Below the pieces are notes generated by a model. The model saw nothing but the letters and a program-made list of their open reading frames with translations. It made no database searches and was not told where the DNA came from. Below are positions 1 through 10,352 of a DNA stretch of 60,000 nucleotides, one piece after another. Where the stretch lies: positions 267,420,425-267,480,424 of the forward strand of contig NC_081415.1 in assembly GCF_030272615.1 (NCBI RefSeq), written 5' to 3'. A program made the translations under genes and the position numbers. Source of the DNA: Cryptomeria japonica. Its lineage: Eukaryota > Streptophyta > Pinopsida > Cupressales > Cupressaceae. Every line of letters starts with the position of its first letter. Position 1 is the first letter of the stretch.

Positions 1-318
1 TTCAATCAACTCATGCAACAAGTCTGACACTTCATCCTTGTAAGCGTGTGAGAGCTCACAAATGGCAAGCAACACCTCCCCCTTCCTCCACTCACTGGCG
101 CCATCAACTCTCCATACAACAGGTCTGGCCCTAAAGAGCAAAAGAGTATCTGAACAAGAGGGTTGAGCGGGTGAAAAATTTTGCAAGGGAAGTTAAGCGT
201 TTGAATTTCTTGCATAGGAAAAGACCCCTGAGGTGGACGCCTTTGTGAGGTAGTAGATTGGGAGCCTCTAAATTTTGGGATGTTGAGTCTTGAAGGCTTA
301 GAGGGTTTGTTTGAAACT

Positions 319-812
319 TGGAATTTCAAACTTGGGCAACTTAGGGGCAGATTTTTCTTCCTGCATGAGCTGCCTCTCTCCAGCTGCTAGTTGCTTAATT
401 TCTTCTTTCCTAGAAAAGGCAAGCTGCCTTGCAAGGAACTCCTCGTGTTGTAGTCTTTGGGTTTCCATCTCCTGCTCACGAAGGTAGGCCTAATAGGCCA
501 GCTCCTCCTACTGCAACTCAAAATCCTGTTGTCTCCTGATCTCATCCAGTTGCTCTCTCAAGTTCAGAATCATGCCTTTTAAATCTGCGACCTCCGCTCC
601 TCCATCATTTTGGAGCTGATTGGGCTGCCAAGAAGATTGAGCAGGGGTGGGTGGCATGCATTAGGAAAGTACCCACCTACTACTGAAGTGGAGCTACTTG
701 GGTCGAAACTAGGAGCAGTCCTAGTTTGATCTTGTTGGCAAGGAGGTGGATAATAACTTGCATATTCATGAAATGGGGAGGGAAAAGGGCATTGCTCATA
801 ATATCTTTCCAT
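319..812 (-). pseudogene. gag-like protein, N-terminal part, degraded
   Basis: The frame opens with MERYYEQCPF at 812 and is rich in proline, serine and tyrosine. Near 655-600 a frameshift moves it into a second frame that is a strong heptad-rich coiled coil (LREQLDEIRRQQDFELQ at about 560-500), followed by two in-frame stops (near 509 and 491) and a further coil (EEFLARQLAFSRKEEIKQL). It ends at KFEIPSFKQTL and a stop near 300. A neighbouring frame stays open from 329 to 6. A Pro-rich head followed by a coil is usual for the leader of Ty3 gag in plants. No zinc knuckle is inside the window. I cannot name a subfamily. Confidence 0.4.
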
Positions 813-900
813 GACAGTAGCATAGAGAAGGCCAAAGCTTATTTAAAAGATGTTGCAAATAAGAGTAACAGGTCTGCTCTAATCAGAGAGCTGGATACAT

Positions 901-918
901 GCCAACAGGGTCACCAAA
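901..918 (-). other. candidate primer-binding site
   Basis: The minus strand reads TTTGGTGACCCTGTTGGC just inside the proposed LTR end. Plant Ty3 elements often have a TTTGG-type primer site at this place. I could not match it to a specific tRNA by eye. Confidence 0.35.
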
Positions 919-923
919 TTGAT

Positions 924-2174
924 TGAACTACAGAGTTGCCAAGTGCTTGAAATGCGCCTCTAGAAGGTTGAGTGTACTGAAAAACGCACCAATCTTCAGC
1001 CTAATGAAGAACTTGTCCCACCAGGCGTGCCAAAAACTGTTGTCACAAAAGTTCGCACCCTTGTTGAGCTATCAACTCAGCAACCTTGTGAAACATGGAA
1101 ACAACCCCAAAGTGTGGGACCTTGCGCAAAAGGATTGAATCTCCAAAGAAGATCAACTTCCATCTTAATCCAAGAGCAGACGTTGAACCAACTCAACACT
1201 CCAAATTCTACTTCTAAACCTATCCTAACAGCTTGCAGAGGAAAAGGGAAGAAGAAAATGCTAAAATAAAAGAGTTGCTGCACCAAGAGATGTTCCTCTC
1301 CCCACCCAAAATGACACAAAGAATCAATGGAAATATCCTGGAGATACACAAACTTCAGTCACATGAACGACCTCAACGCATGTGTGGAGGTTAGAATTTG
1401 TTGAATGTCAAACGGGAGAAGATTTCCCACAAGTCACACTCGAAAACAAGTTAACACGGTATACATGAGAGAAAGCCACAAAACATACACTTATAATGAA
1501 GGTAAGGAAACATACACAACATGCATGAGTTGAAGGAAGGCAAAAATGATAATTTTAATTCATTCAAAGGCCAATAGCCAAACTTACAGTTGTAGAAATG
1601 CAAGAAAATATACAAGTTTTCAAGAGAAGTGAAAGAGCAAAGAATAACTCAAGTCAGTCGAGAGAGAACCCTTTACAATGAGGCTTAACAGCCTTTATAT
1701 AACAAATCGTTTGCAGGGAAGAGACCAATGGTCAAGGAGGGGAAGCCTTCACCCCTGTGTGCACAAAGGAATGTCAGTCAGGGAAGACAAGGAAGTGACA
1801 AACCTGCCATGGTGTACATGCAAGCAACCCGACCATACCTTGACAAGGCAATCCCAGAAGAAAGTACATTTAGAAGGTAAGGCCATTAAGTAACCATAAA
1901 TAAGCATGGCCCTGTACTCCACTTGATGGCGATCCTGCAAAAGAATTAAATGCGCTCATGTAGCTCCATGAATGAAAGTGTAGAAGTCACAAGAGTCGGT
2001 GGAGCATTAATAACTTTGAGTGTTGGATCACGCCATTTGGAAGTGTCGCAAGTTGGAAGTCGAAAACATAGGATTCAAAGTTTGGGAAGAATTGGGAAAC
2101 TTGGGTTTCCGAGTTTGGGAAGAATTGGGAAACGGCTTGAGAATTTCCGCCTTCTGACAAGATGACACTTAACA
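924..2174 (-). repeat. candidate 5' LTR, about 1.25 kb
   Basis: Read on the plus strand the segment begins TGAACTACAG and ends GACACTTAACA, so it has the TG...CA ends of an LTR. It contains a TATA box on the minus strand near 1691-1702. It also holds a 33-bp direct duplication around 2081-2134 built on GTTTGGGAAGAATTGGGAAAC-like sequence. The second LTR is outside the window, so both borders are inferred. Small plus-strand ORFs here are antisense LTR sequence. Confidence 0.45.
1691..1702 (-). promoter_or_regulatory. TATA box of the LTR promoter
   Basis: The minus strand reads TTATATAAAGGC, a typical plant LTR TATA box, with a C/T-rich stretch starting about 20 nt downstream. It lies in the middle of the candidate LTR, where U3 would meet R. 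Confidence 0.45.
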
Positions 2175-2290
2175 TTTTATGATTCCATTGGTTTTGTCCT
2201 TGATCAACTGGGGCAGTGCTGGTCCATGGAACATATCTCTAACCGGTTCTCACCGATGGACAAATGGTGTCATAAAATGACAACAGTACC

Positions 2291-2353
2291 CTCACCAAGT
2301 CTAGGAGACTCGACAGCAAAGTCTCGTTAGACTCACCAAGTCTAGGTGAGTCC
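2291..2353. repeat. GAGTC/GACTC-rich cluster
   Basis: The motif CTCACCAAGTCTAGG occurs twice (about 2291 and 2331) around GAGACTCGACAG and AGTCTCGTTAG. The cluster resembles subterminal transposase-binding repeats of plant hAT elements. A related GAGTC-rich block lies at 17265-17340, beyond the end of the transposase. Confidence 0.4.
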
Positions 2354-2684
2354 CAAAAATTATAATCAGTTGCACAAACATGGGAAAAAAGAAACATAAA
2401 CACTTAAAAATCAGCAACTTAAACTTTATTTTTTTGACTTATAACTGTCTCGACCCTAAAAGCAACTTCATTTTATTTTCAAGTCCAAAGGAGAAGGAGA
2501 AAAGAGAGTTTTGAGCCAAAATTGGATTGCATTGTAGGGAAACCGGCAAGGCGATTGAGCAAAAATTGGTGGTTGAATCACATTTGGGCAAGTTTGTAGC
2601 TACTTTTGGTGCATCTAGAGGTGTCTATAAAGGATTGGGAAGAGCTCACTATTGATTTCACACGAGATTTAAGAGGTAAGTTTA

Positions 2685-3015
2685 TATTATGAAGGTTATT
2701 TTTGTTTTTTAACAAAAAAATCATTTTTCTTTTACGTTTCTTTCTTTTTTCTATTTTGTTTTAGTGGACCAATGAACATAGTAAACAAACCCTAGATGTA
2801 TTTTATTTTTTTGCTGAGCAAACCCTAGGTATTTTTGTAATTTAACAGATTTGTATTATGAAGGTCTTTTTTGTTTTTAAACAAAAATTTCATTTTTCTT
2901 TTACATTTCTTCTTTCTTTTTTCTATTTTGTTTTAGTGGACCAAAGAACAAAGTAAACAAACCCTAGATGTGTTTTATTTTTTTGTTGAAAAAACCCTAG
3001 GTATTTTTGTGAAAA
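2685..3015. repeat. tandem duplication, 169-bp period
   Basis: Two adjacent copies start at about 2685 and 2854. Both begin with TATTATGAAGG, contain a T-rich tract and TTTTAGTGGACCAA, and end with AAACCCTAG(A/G)T(G)TATTTTTGTG-like sequence. The second copy contains AACAAAGTAAACAAACCCTAG in full. No coding potential is seen. The duplication lies 5' of the BED exon of the hAT element. Confidence 0.75.
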
Positions 3016-3386
3016 AATCATTGTTCCGTAGGAACATGTCTTCCGCCCCCCCAAAAAAAAAATCAAAAAAAATCTTGATGTTCCAGGGATGGGGCCGTCT
3101 CCGAAAAAAGGGGACACAAGGGGGACATCTCGCCACCACCAAGGACAGCAGAATGTCCCAGGAACTCCCAAGTGTCCCCTAACCATTTCCAGGATGCCTA
3201 GGAGTCGCTTGTGGCCATCAATTAGAAACTACAACTGAACACAATAAAAAAAGGTGATAAATTTGTGAAAATGACATTTGTAATCAAGGTTTGCGAGGTT
3301 TTGGAGGGCTTATTTGTGCTTGTTGGTGGGGCCTCTACCCCTCAACCCTCCCCTGTATTGTGATAGGAAATGTGCCCAAGGCGCTA

Positions 3387-3550
3387 CCCCTTAACCCCGT
3401 TGGGGAATCTATCCCCAGACCCTTGCAATGGTCGTTGCTCCTTGACCCCATTGGGGGCTCTACCACTAAACCCCTGCAAAGGGTGATACCCCTTGACCAC
3501 ATTGGGGGCTCTACCCCAAATCCCCGCAAGGGGCATTGCACCTTGACCCA
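3387..3550. repeat. 50-bp minisatellite
   Basis: CCTTGACCCCATTGGGGG-type units recur at about 3391, 3441, 3492 and 3542. The spacing is 50-51 bp, with CTCTACCCC and CCCTGCAAGGGG parts between them. The units are diverged. Small ORFs here come from the repeat. Confidence 0.7.
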
Positions 3551-3560
3551 AAACCTCCAC

Positions 3561-3840
3561 CCACCATTGTTATTGTTAATGCAATCATTGCCATGTTTTT
3601 TATGTTTATTAGTTTAAATTTCAGTTAGTATGCAAAAGTTTCATTTGCAATTCTTATTCTTATTCTTATTCTTGGTTTGCTCCAAAAGTTCCCAAAGTCT
3701 GCCCACCATTGTTAGTGTTCAAATTTCAATGCAATAACTGTCATGTTTTTAATGTTTATAGTTTAAACTTTATATAGTATGTCAAAGTTTCATTTAAAAT
3801 TCTTATACTTATTGCTTACATATCTTTTTATGACTAATTT
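3561..3840. repeat. tandem duplication, 142-bp period
   Basis: Copies begin CCACCATTGTTA at 3561 and CCACCATTGTTAG at 3703. Both continue through CATGTTTTT(T)ATGTTTAT and an AAAGTTTCATTT block. The first copy carries an extra CTTATT microsatellite (about 3645-3672). It is non-coding and sits upstream of the hAT BED exon. Confidence 0.7.
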
Positions 3841-4028
3841 TTCAAGTACTATATGTATTTGCAACCACTCCCCACCATACCAAAACTGAGGCCCTTTGTC
3901 CCCCCATTAATAAAAGTTGCAAACCCTACAGTTTTTTATATTACTTAATTATAAATCACAAATGTTTATTTTTTCCTATTTGTTTGTTATTGCAGCATTC
4001 TTGAGATTTATAAATCGTCTTTATCACA

Positions 4029-4345
4029 ATGTCCCAAACCCCAATTAGAAGGGACCCTTATTGGAAACATATTATTATTACCACTAGGCAAGAGAAAGGA
4101 TAACTAACTTGTTTTCGTTGCAAATAAGCTTTTATGGGGGAGGCATTAATACATTAAAATACCACCTTGCAAATATACCAATCCATGATGCTAATCCATG
4201 CACACTTGTGCCTCTTGAGGTTGTACATGAAGTGCGAGTGCAATTAGAAACCTTTAAGCAGCAAAAAGAATTTAAAAAAGAGGCAAAGAGAGAAGATGTC
4301 AGCCATTGGTATAAGTGGAAAGTCTTCTTCCATTCCACCATTTTG
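4029..4345 (+). pseudogene. hAT transposase, BED zinc-finger N-terminus
   Basis: The ATG at 4029 starts MSQTPIRRDPYWKH, followed by an in-frame stop. The finger is then read in two frames: TCFRC in one and YGGGINTLKYHL...NPC in the next, so a 1-nt indel lies inside it. The C-x2-C cysteines, the GG-x-x-x-LKYHL helix and the closing H/C are the BED signature that anchors plant hAT transposases to DNA. A basic stretch (QQKEFKKEAKRED) follows, as usual before the variable linker. The remainder of the transposase lies beyond 15 kb because of insertions. The copy is non-functional. Confidence 0.75.
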
Positions 4346-4410
4346 TCCATTTTCGGGTGTTGGTAGTGTCGAGTGTTGGTGCCAGTGCTAGTGCTAGTGG
4401 TGGTGGTGGT

Positions 4411-5288
4411 TGTTGGCATTATACACTCAGATGAGAATGGTTGATGTTGTCATTGATGGCAACCAACTAGTAACATGGTTCACAGGTTACACCGGCAACA
4501 AACATCATCTACCGGCACCGGCAGGCACTACAAGGTTATTCACACCGGCATCCAATCTACACCGACAAAAGATCTTACCGGCACTCCTAGCCGACATGGA
4601 AATTATATTGTTTTGTATTGTAATATTATTTGTATAGCTGACATGATGTATTGTAAATAGTCATATATGTATGAGATCTTGTAGGTCATTTTGTAGTAAG
4701 AAAGGATGTGTAATTAGGTAATGAATGCAAGGGGTATATGAGAGCGAATAACTGTATATGCATTATGATGTAATTATTTTATGAGCGAATAAGAGCAGAG
4801 CAGAGGGAAGCAAGGTTTATGGCAAAGCTCTCTGACAGAGCTTAAACCGGTACTGAATCCAGCATTGCAGATGCTATTTTGAGCAGTACATTGTCATTGG
4901 AGTCGATCATCCAATTTTGTAGTCAGTGGGACTCCATTTTTGTTGTTGAGCAGTGAGCTCTAGGCTGTTGGCCTTCCTGCATGTGCAGGCCCCTATTGTA
5001 TAAGTAATATTTATTCATATTGGCCAGTGAGTAAATATTGTGGGTCACAAATCCCACCGAGGTTTTTCCCCTACCAGGTTTCCTCGCCAAAAAAAATCTG
5101 TGTTATGGTGTGCATTGATGGTTATACTTGTTTTTCTCTTTACTGCATTATTATTTGCTTACCGGTATATTAATTTGGGTTATAAAGTTGCAAACAAGTT
5201 TAAATTTTTTATCTACCGGTTAGACACCGATTCACCACACCCCCCCCCCCCCCTCTCAGTGTCTTTGGGACTTATCAAGTATTTAACA
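4411..5288 (+). repeat. 5' LTR of the 6.85-kb element
   Basis: Begins TGTTGGCATTATACACTC and ends AAGTATTTAACA. It contains the TTTTTCCCCTACC...TTTCCTCGCC block typical of the R/U5 part of plant Copia LTRs, and a C-tract near 5239-5255 that the 3' LTR lacks. GTG-initiated or LTR-internal ORFs here are not genes. Confidence 0.9.
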
Positions 5289-5290
5289 AT

Positions 5291-5302
5291 TGGTATCAGA
5301 GC
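5291..5302 (+). other. primer-binding site, initiator Met-tRNA
   Basis: TGGTATCAGAGC, two bases after the LTR end, is the classic complement of the 3' end of plant initiator methionine tRNA. It fixes the strand of the element. Confidence 0.9.
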
Positions 5303-5314
5303 CTAGTCCTCTAT

Positions 5315-6347
5315 TTGCAGAAGCCTAACAGCTTGAGGAAGATTCTGAAACCGGTACCAATGGAAAGTTTGAGACAACAATTGGAAGGAGCTCTTGAAAA
5401 TTTTGATGCAGAAAAGTTGAAGAATATCAAACTGGAAGATGAACTTAGAACTGCTCGGGAATTCATCAAAGCACTTCAAGATAACTTGGTTATAGCAAAG
5501 AATAAGAGAAAAGAATTACATGTGCCATTACAAAATCAAGATGATGAAGAAAAAGAAACTCTTAAGAGATATTGCAGAGAAATTGAGACAAGAGAATAGT
5601 AACATGAAGAATGAGATGCAAGATTTAACCATGAGACTATGCAAATATATTGAAGATAGAAAGAGGAATGAAGAAGATTTAGCCAGAAGACTTAATGAAA
5701 GATTAGATGAATCTCAAAGGCTTAGTTATGAAAATGATATGCTTAAAACTAATTTGATTCACATACAACATGACAAAGAGGAACTTTTGAGACAAGTTAG
5801 CACTTTGGAAAGTGAGTTGGTCACTACAAATGAATACAAAAACAAATTCAAGAAAAGTTCAAATGATCTTGATGATATGTTGAAAAGTCAGAAACCTGAT
5901 GGAGAAACAATTGGACTTGGATTTGAACATGGAGAAAGTTCCGGGACTGCAAACAATCATGACCACAGCAAACCGGTAAGGCAACCTAATGCTTATAAAT
6001 TTAATGGGAAATGTTTTAATTGCAACAAATTTGGTCATAGAGAAAATCAGTGCAGATTTAGAAATAATTAGAATACAAACTTACCCACCGGTCAATGTTC
6101 CAAATGCAATAAAAATGGTCATAACTCAGACAATTGCAGAATGAATGTGAAATGCTATGTTTGTGGTAGATTTGGACATTTATCTAATCAATGCAGAACT
6201 CAAACCGGTCAAGGTTATGGAAAGGCTATTCAGAGAAACAATGTAACTTGTTATGCATGTAACAAGATTGGGCATATTGCAAAATTTTGTAGAACACTGT
6301 ACCGGCGAACAATAAAGGATCCAATAACAAAGGCAAAGAAAAGGTGA
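5315..6347 (+). pseudogene. truncated Copia-like gag: coiled coil plus four zinc knuckles
   Basis: The usual globular N-terminal gag domain is missing. The frame opens directly into a long charged coiled coil (about residues 15-190). A frameshift lies near 5540 and a stop at about 6069. Four CX2CX4HX4C knuckles follow: CFNCNKFGHRENQC (6012-6053), CSKCNKNGHNSDNC (about 6099-6138, between two open frames), CYVCGRFGHLSNQC and CYACNKIGHIAKFC (6154-6300). The knuckles would bind element RNA. Four is more than the one or two usual in Copia gag. The protein would be an RNA-binding, self-associating remnant and not a full capsid. The copy is inactive here. Confidence 0.75.
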
Positions 6348-6776
6348 CTGAAATCAAGCAAGAATTTTCTAAACAATGGATTAGGAAGAGAGATCAGAGA
6401 ATTGATAAATCTGTCTCTGCACCAACAGAACGGGGTAATCCTGCACCGGTAGGAGATTCTTCATCTAACTAAGGAATAATCCTTAGGGATAAGGCAACAA
6501 ATTGAAAATCATGCATTTACCCTCGGTTGGTGGTAAGAAGTTATATTTCTTCTTTACCGGCGAATATGTGGAATTTTCACTTCACCGGCGAAGCATTTAT
6601 TGCAGTTGTAAGTTAATTGTTGGTTATAAAGGCATTGTAACTTCTCATTTCAATTCACCAAGCATCCAAGCATTCGAAGAGAGCGAAATTGAGCAAAGGC
6701 ATTCCAAAGGCAAAGCAGCAAAGGTCTTTTCAGAGCATTCAAGGATTTCTCAGTTAAAAGTTATTTATCTTTCGCA

Positions 6777-9700
6777 ATGGCATCTTCATCTTCTGTTCCT
6801 GAATTCGTAGCAAACCCTACCATTGTGAAGAACGTAAAACGACCTCAACCCGTTTTCAAGATCATTCCTAAGATAGCAAAACTGGATGACTCTATTGGTG
6901 CATTTTCTAGAATCCCAAAGGGAGTCACGTTTGCTGAAGACCCTAGGGCATGCATACATTGTTACATAGAAAGTTTAGGGTCTGAAGATTTGATGAACAT
7001 GTACATGAATGTAATCACTGACAAAAATGGGGTAGTGAAACCGGAACATAAGGTAGTTGAGGATTTAGGTTTCATAGATATCCTCCATATACCGGAATTC
7101 TCAGATGAAGTCGTCCGCTATGTCCTTAGCAGGGTTCACGGTGAATTTATGTGGTTGGACTCAGTATTTAAGATTACCAAGGAAGCTATTAGAGTTGTTA
7201 CTGGTTTACCCTCCACCGGTTCTAGACCTAACAAGAAAAAGAAAATCCCTAACAAAGAGGTTATGAGCTTAACCGGAGCTACATTTGAGAACCGGTCACT
7301 TAGGGTCAATGATATAAAGGATAAAAATGTTAAATTTGTAGCATGGTCATTGGCTATAAAGTTGGTCATACAAATAGGTTGAATTTTGTGTCAAGTTCAT
7401 GCATTCATAGTGCACATGAGATGATATTGAACAATGCAAAGATTGATATTTGTGAATGGTTAAAGGATGAACTGTTAGAGAATTTGCATAAGATCAAAGG
7501 TGATAAGAAAGGAACTTTCAAATTTGGAAGTCTATTAGTGTGTTTAATGCTTTACTTTTCAAAAGAGATCCTCGGTATAGGACATAAGGATTTTGCCTAT
7601 GATACTTCAGCTGGAAAACAGATAAAAGAGGCAATCACCGGTATGGGATCTGATGGTGATAAGTTGGTTAAAGACTACTTTAAGAATTTCCAGGCTAAAA
7701 TGAGACAAAGGGAAAGGATTCCCCAAAGCATTGTGCATAAATATAATAAATAGATATGCTTTGTAGTGAAAAGAGATGAAATCTGGATGGAGGCAGTTAG
7801 ACCCAAAACTGTCTGGATTACTGAAATGGGATATGAGGTGGATTCTCATATCTTAGATTCATATGCTAAAATACTCCTAGATGCTCCACCGGAACCAACA
7901 GAGGAAATATTTGGTAATATTGAAACCATTGAAAGTAGTGTAGCTATGATGAAGCAGAGGAAGAAAAGAGATAAATTTATGAAAGATGCTTCTGAAATGG
8001 TAAAGGATGTTATAGAAGGATTGATGAATCTTGGCGGTATTGTTGCTAGTATGACTGAAAGTCAATCAGAGCATAAACCGGTAGCTCACATTTCCCCTAT
8101 GGCTACTTCATTTGATTCTGACAGTGACAGGGCAGCTGAATTCAAGAGAGCGGACACCGGCACCTACTCCATCTCCCAAGAAGTCAAGAACACAAAGAAA
8201 GAAACAACAGGTTGTAAGAGAGCCCACTGGTCAGAAGAAGAAAGTGACTCCAAAGAAGAAACAAAAACCTAAGGCACCGGATACTCTTACACTGGAAGAG
8301 TTGATCAATGAAATCACACAAGAAGGTAACCTTAGTAATGTGAATAAACTTTATCATTCTTTCAAAGATTCAGATAAGGACACTATAGAAGAAAGTATTA
8401 TATTATATCTTGACATATACAAGAAAGTTCGTATTGAGGTTGTAGATGATCTACCAAATGATTTATACTTAAGGTTAGAGGCTAAAAGAATGTCTATTAT
8501 GGAGCTTGATAAGAAATTAAAGGTAGAAGCTCTACTTCTTGTGCATCCTGTTAATTCCAAACAAGAAACTGATGATTTAATATCAAGGGCAAATAGAACA
8601 GTTTTTGTGAGTGGTCATCGGCAAGTTAGCCTTATGGCAGGCAGAGTTAAGGAAATAGCAAATGAGACAGCAGATAAGTGGGATATATTTTTTGTGGAAA
8701 GAGAGAAGAAAGAAGAGAAGGATAGACAAAAAATAGATAAAACTTTTGCTAAAGTATATCAGAAAGATAAAGGTAAAGGAAAAATTAGTAGTGTACCTAA
8801 TATCATGGTCAAGGATAACCTTCCTCCATCGGCACAGGACAACCCACCAATAACTGCAGAGGCACCGGCACAAACGGATAGTCAATCGGAAGAGAAGGCA
8901 GAGGAAATGACACAAGATGACACTAATCTGAAGTTTGGAATTCTTTTTACCATGAATGGACACACAGGATTTTAACATTGTCATGGATAAGGAAACTGCA
9001 GAGGTAAAGAGAGCTGAAGCTACAAATATTGAGATCCTTGAGTCACCGGTAAACACTGTTGACTCTTAGCAGAATATTGAGGAAACAGCTGAAGTTAAGA
9101 AATCAAATACCATCCCTAATGATACTCAACTTAATACTGAAATACCGGCAGAAGCAGTAGCAGAAAAAGGGACAAGAACAGAGTGTAGCTGAACCGGCAA
9201 TCAACAAGGTAGACAGTAAGGATGAAAACAAAGTTGAAAAACAGAGTAAGCATAAGGAAGAAACAATAAATAAAGAAGAAGTCAATGATGGAAACAAGAT
9301 AGCAGAAGTGGTTAAGGAATCCAGAGATGAGAAGAAACCAACTGCAAAACCTCACACTCCACCTAGCACTTCCACTATGGATTGCAGACCTACTAATGTG
9401 ACAAATGTACTTTTAGATTCCATAAAGAAGATCACTGAATGCAACGCCTTAGCATTTAAGGCCATAGATGATACTTTACCTATTTTGAAAATGATTGCAC
9501 CGGATTGTAAGATAGATCATATTTCTAGATCTTTAGGTAAATTGAACACATTGTCCAAATTCATTGCTTTAAATATTCTAACTGTAGATAAAATTAATGA
9601 AGAGACTGTTAAGGAAAGGGTGAATAAGGAGAAAGGTGAATTCTTTGATAAGACTATTAAGGACTGTACTGAGCATATCAATTCTTTATTACTGGCACTT

Positions 9701-10147
9701 AATTCCACTATTTTGGAATATAAAGAATTGTATAAGGAAGCATGCAAGCCTCACCACCTAACAAAGGATATTGATGAGGAGATAAGGAAAACACAAAAAG
9801 AGATTGATGATATAGCAGATAACATGATAGGTTCTTCGGAACGAACTTCAGTTTTTTATCAAGAAATGGCAGTTTTTGAAGAAAAGATTGAAAAATTAGA
9901 AAAGGAAAAAGCAAGGATAAGAATGAAGGCTCGGGAGCTGAAAAATAAATTTGGTCCTAGATTGGACAACCTTCTAACAGGACGGATTGAGTTGTCTAAA
10001 GCAACAATTCAACCGGAGCAACAGATGCATTATCTGACCAGGATGATCAGACTGACTAAAATCGTTATTTCTGACAGCACTAAATTTATGCAGTCTCTTA
10101 ATCTGATTTTAGCGGATATCTTTCAGATTGTACATAACCGGTTATAG
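6777..10147 (+). pseudogene. large non-gag, non-pol retrotransposon ORF (unknown function)
   Basis: The ATG at 6777 starts MASSSSVPEF. The reading continues over about 1,100 codons with few lesions: a frameshift near 7340, a TAG at 7751, frameshifts near 8130 and 8975, and stops near 9068-9190. Three parts are visible. The N-terminal part (6777-8050) is globular and hydrophobic, with FKITKEAIRVVTGLPSTG at about 7170-7225 and a GKQIKEAITGMG segment. The middle (8100-9300) is Lys/Glu/Pro-rich and low-complexity. The C-terminal part (9308-10147) is helical, with a coiled coil at about 9760-9950. It occupies the place of pol but has no RT, integrase or protease motif. The EAI-x-x-V-x-GLP pattern recalls plant transposon-associated domains. 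Function unknown. Confidence 0.7.
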
Positions 10148-10340
10148 GCTTTGAGGTAAATTTTGAACTCTTTGATTCTTTTTGACATCCTTTGCCATTG
10201 ATGTCAAAGGGGGAGTAGTGGTGTGGGAGAAAAATGTACGGAAGGGATCATTTGCTCAGGGGGAGCACATTCAGTTTTTGGACTTCAAATTTTTGGATAT
10301 CAGTTTTTGGATTTTTCTCATGAGTGTTGCCATCAACGCC

Positions 10341-10352
10341 AAAGGGGGAGAT
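10341..10352 (+). other. polypurine tract
   Basis: AAAGGGGGAGAT lies directly upstream of the 3' LTR and would prime plus-strand DNA synthesis. Two further purine tracts of the same type lie at about 10207-10217 and 10258-10266, the first also preceded by GATGTCAA. Confidence 0.8.

Larger units (their letters stand above)
1..2174 (-). mobile_element. 5' part of a Ty3-type LTR retrotransposon, cut by the window edge
   Basis: On the minus strand a candidate LTR (2174 to 924) is followed by a candidate primer-binding site and then by a gag-like reading frame that runs off position 1. The order LTR, primer site, gag is what a Ty3 element shows at its 5' end. The gag frame is interrupted by stops and frameshifts, so the copy is dead. 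I saw no pol, which would lie left of the window. Assignment to the Athila/Tat side of Ty3 rests only on the long LTR and the style of the primer site. Confidence 0.55.

Noticed and set aside
1027-1349. Plus and minus ORFs in 923-1349
   Set aside because: They lie inside the candidate LTR of the minus-strand Ty3 element and show no codon or domain signal.
3291-3617. 108-codon plus-strand ORF
   Set aside because: It is a read-through of the 50-bp minisatellite.
5040-5306. 88-codon frame with a membrane-like stretch in the 5' LTR, repeated in the 3' LTR at 11029
   Set aside because: It starts at GTG and lies in the R/U5 part of the LTR. Its repetition is explained by LTR identity, and the primer site follows directly.
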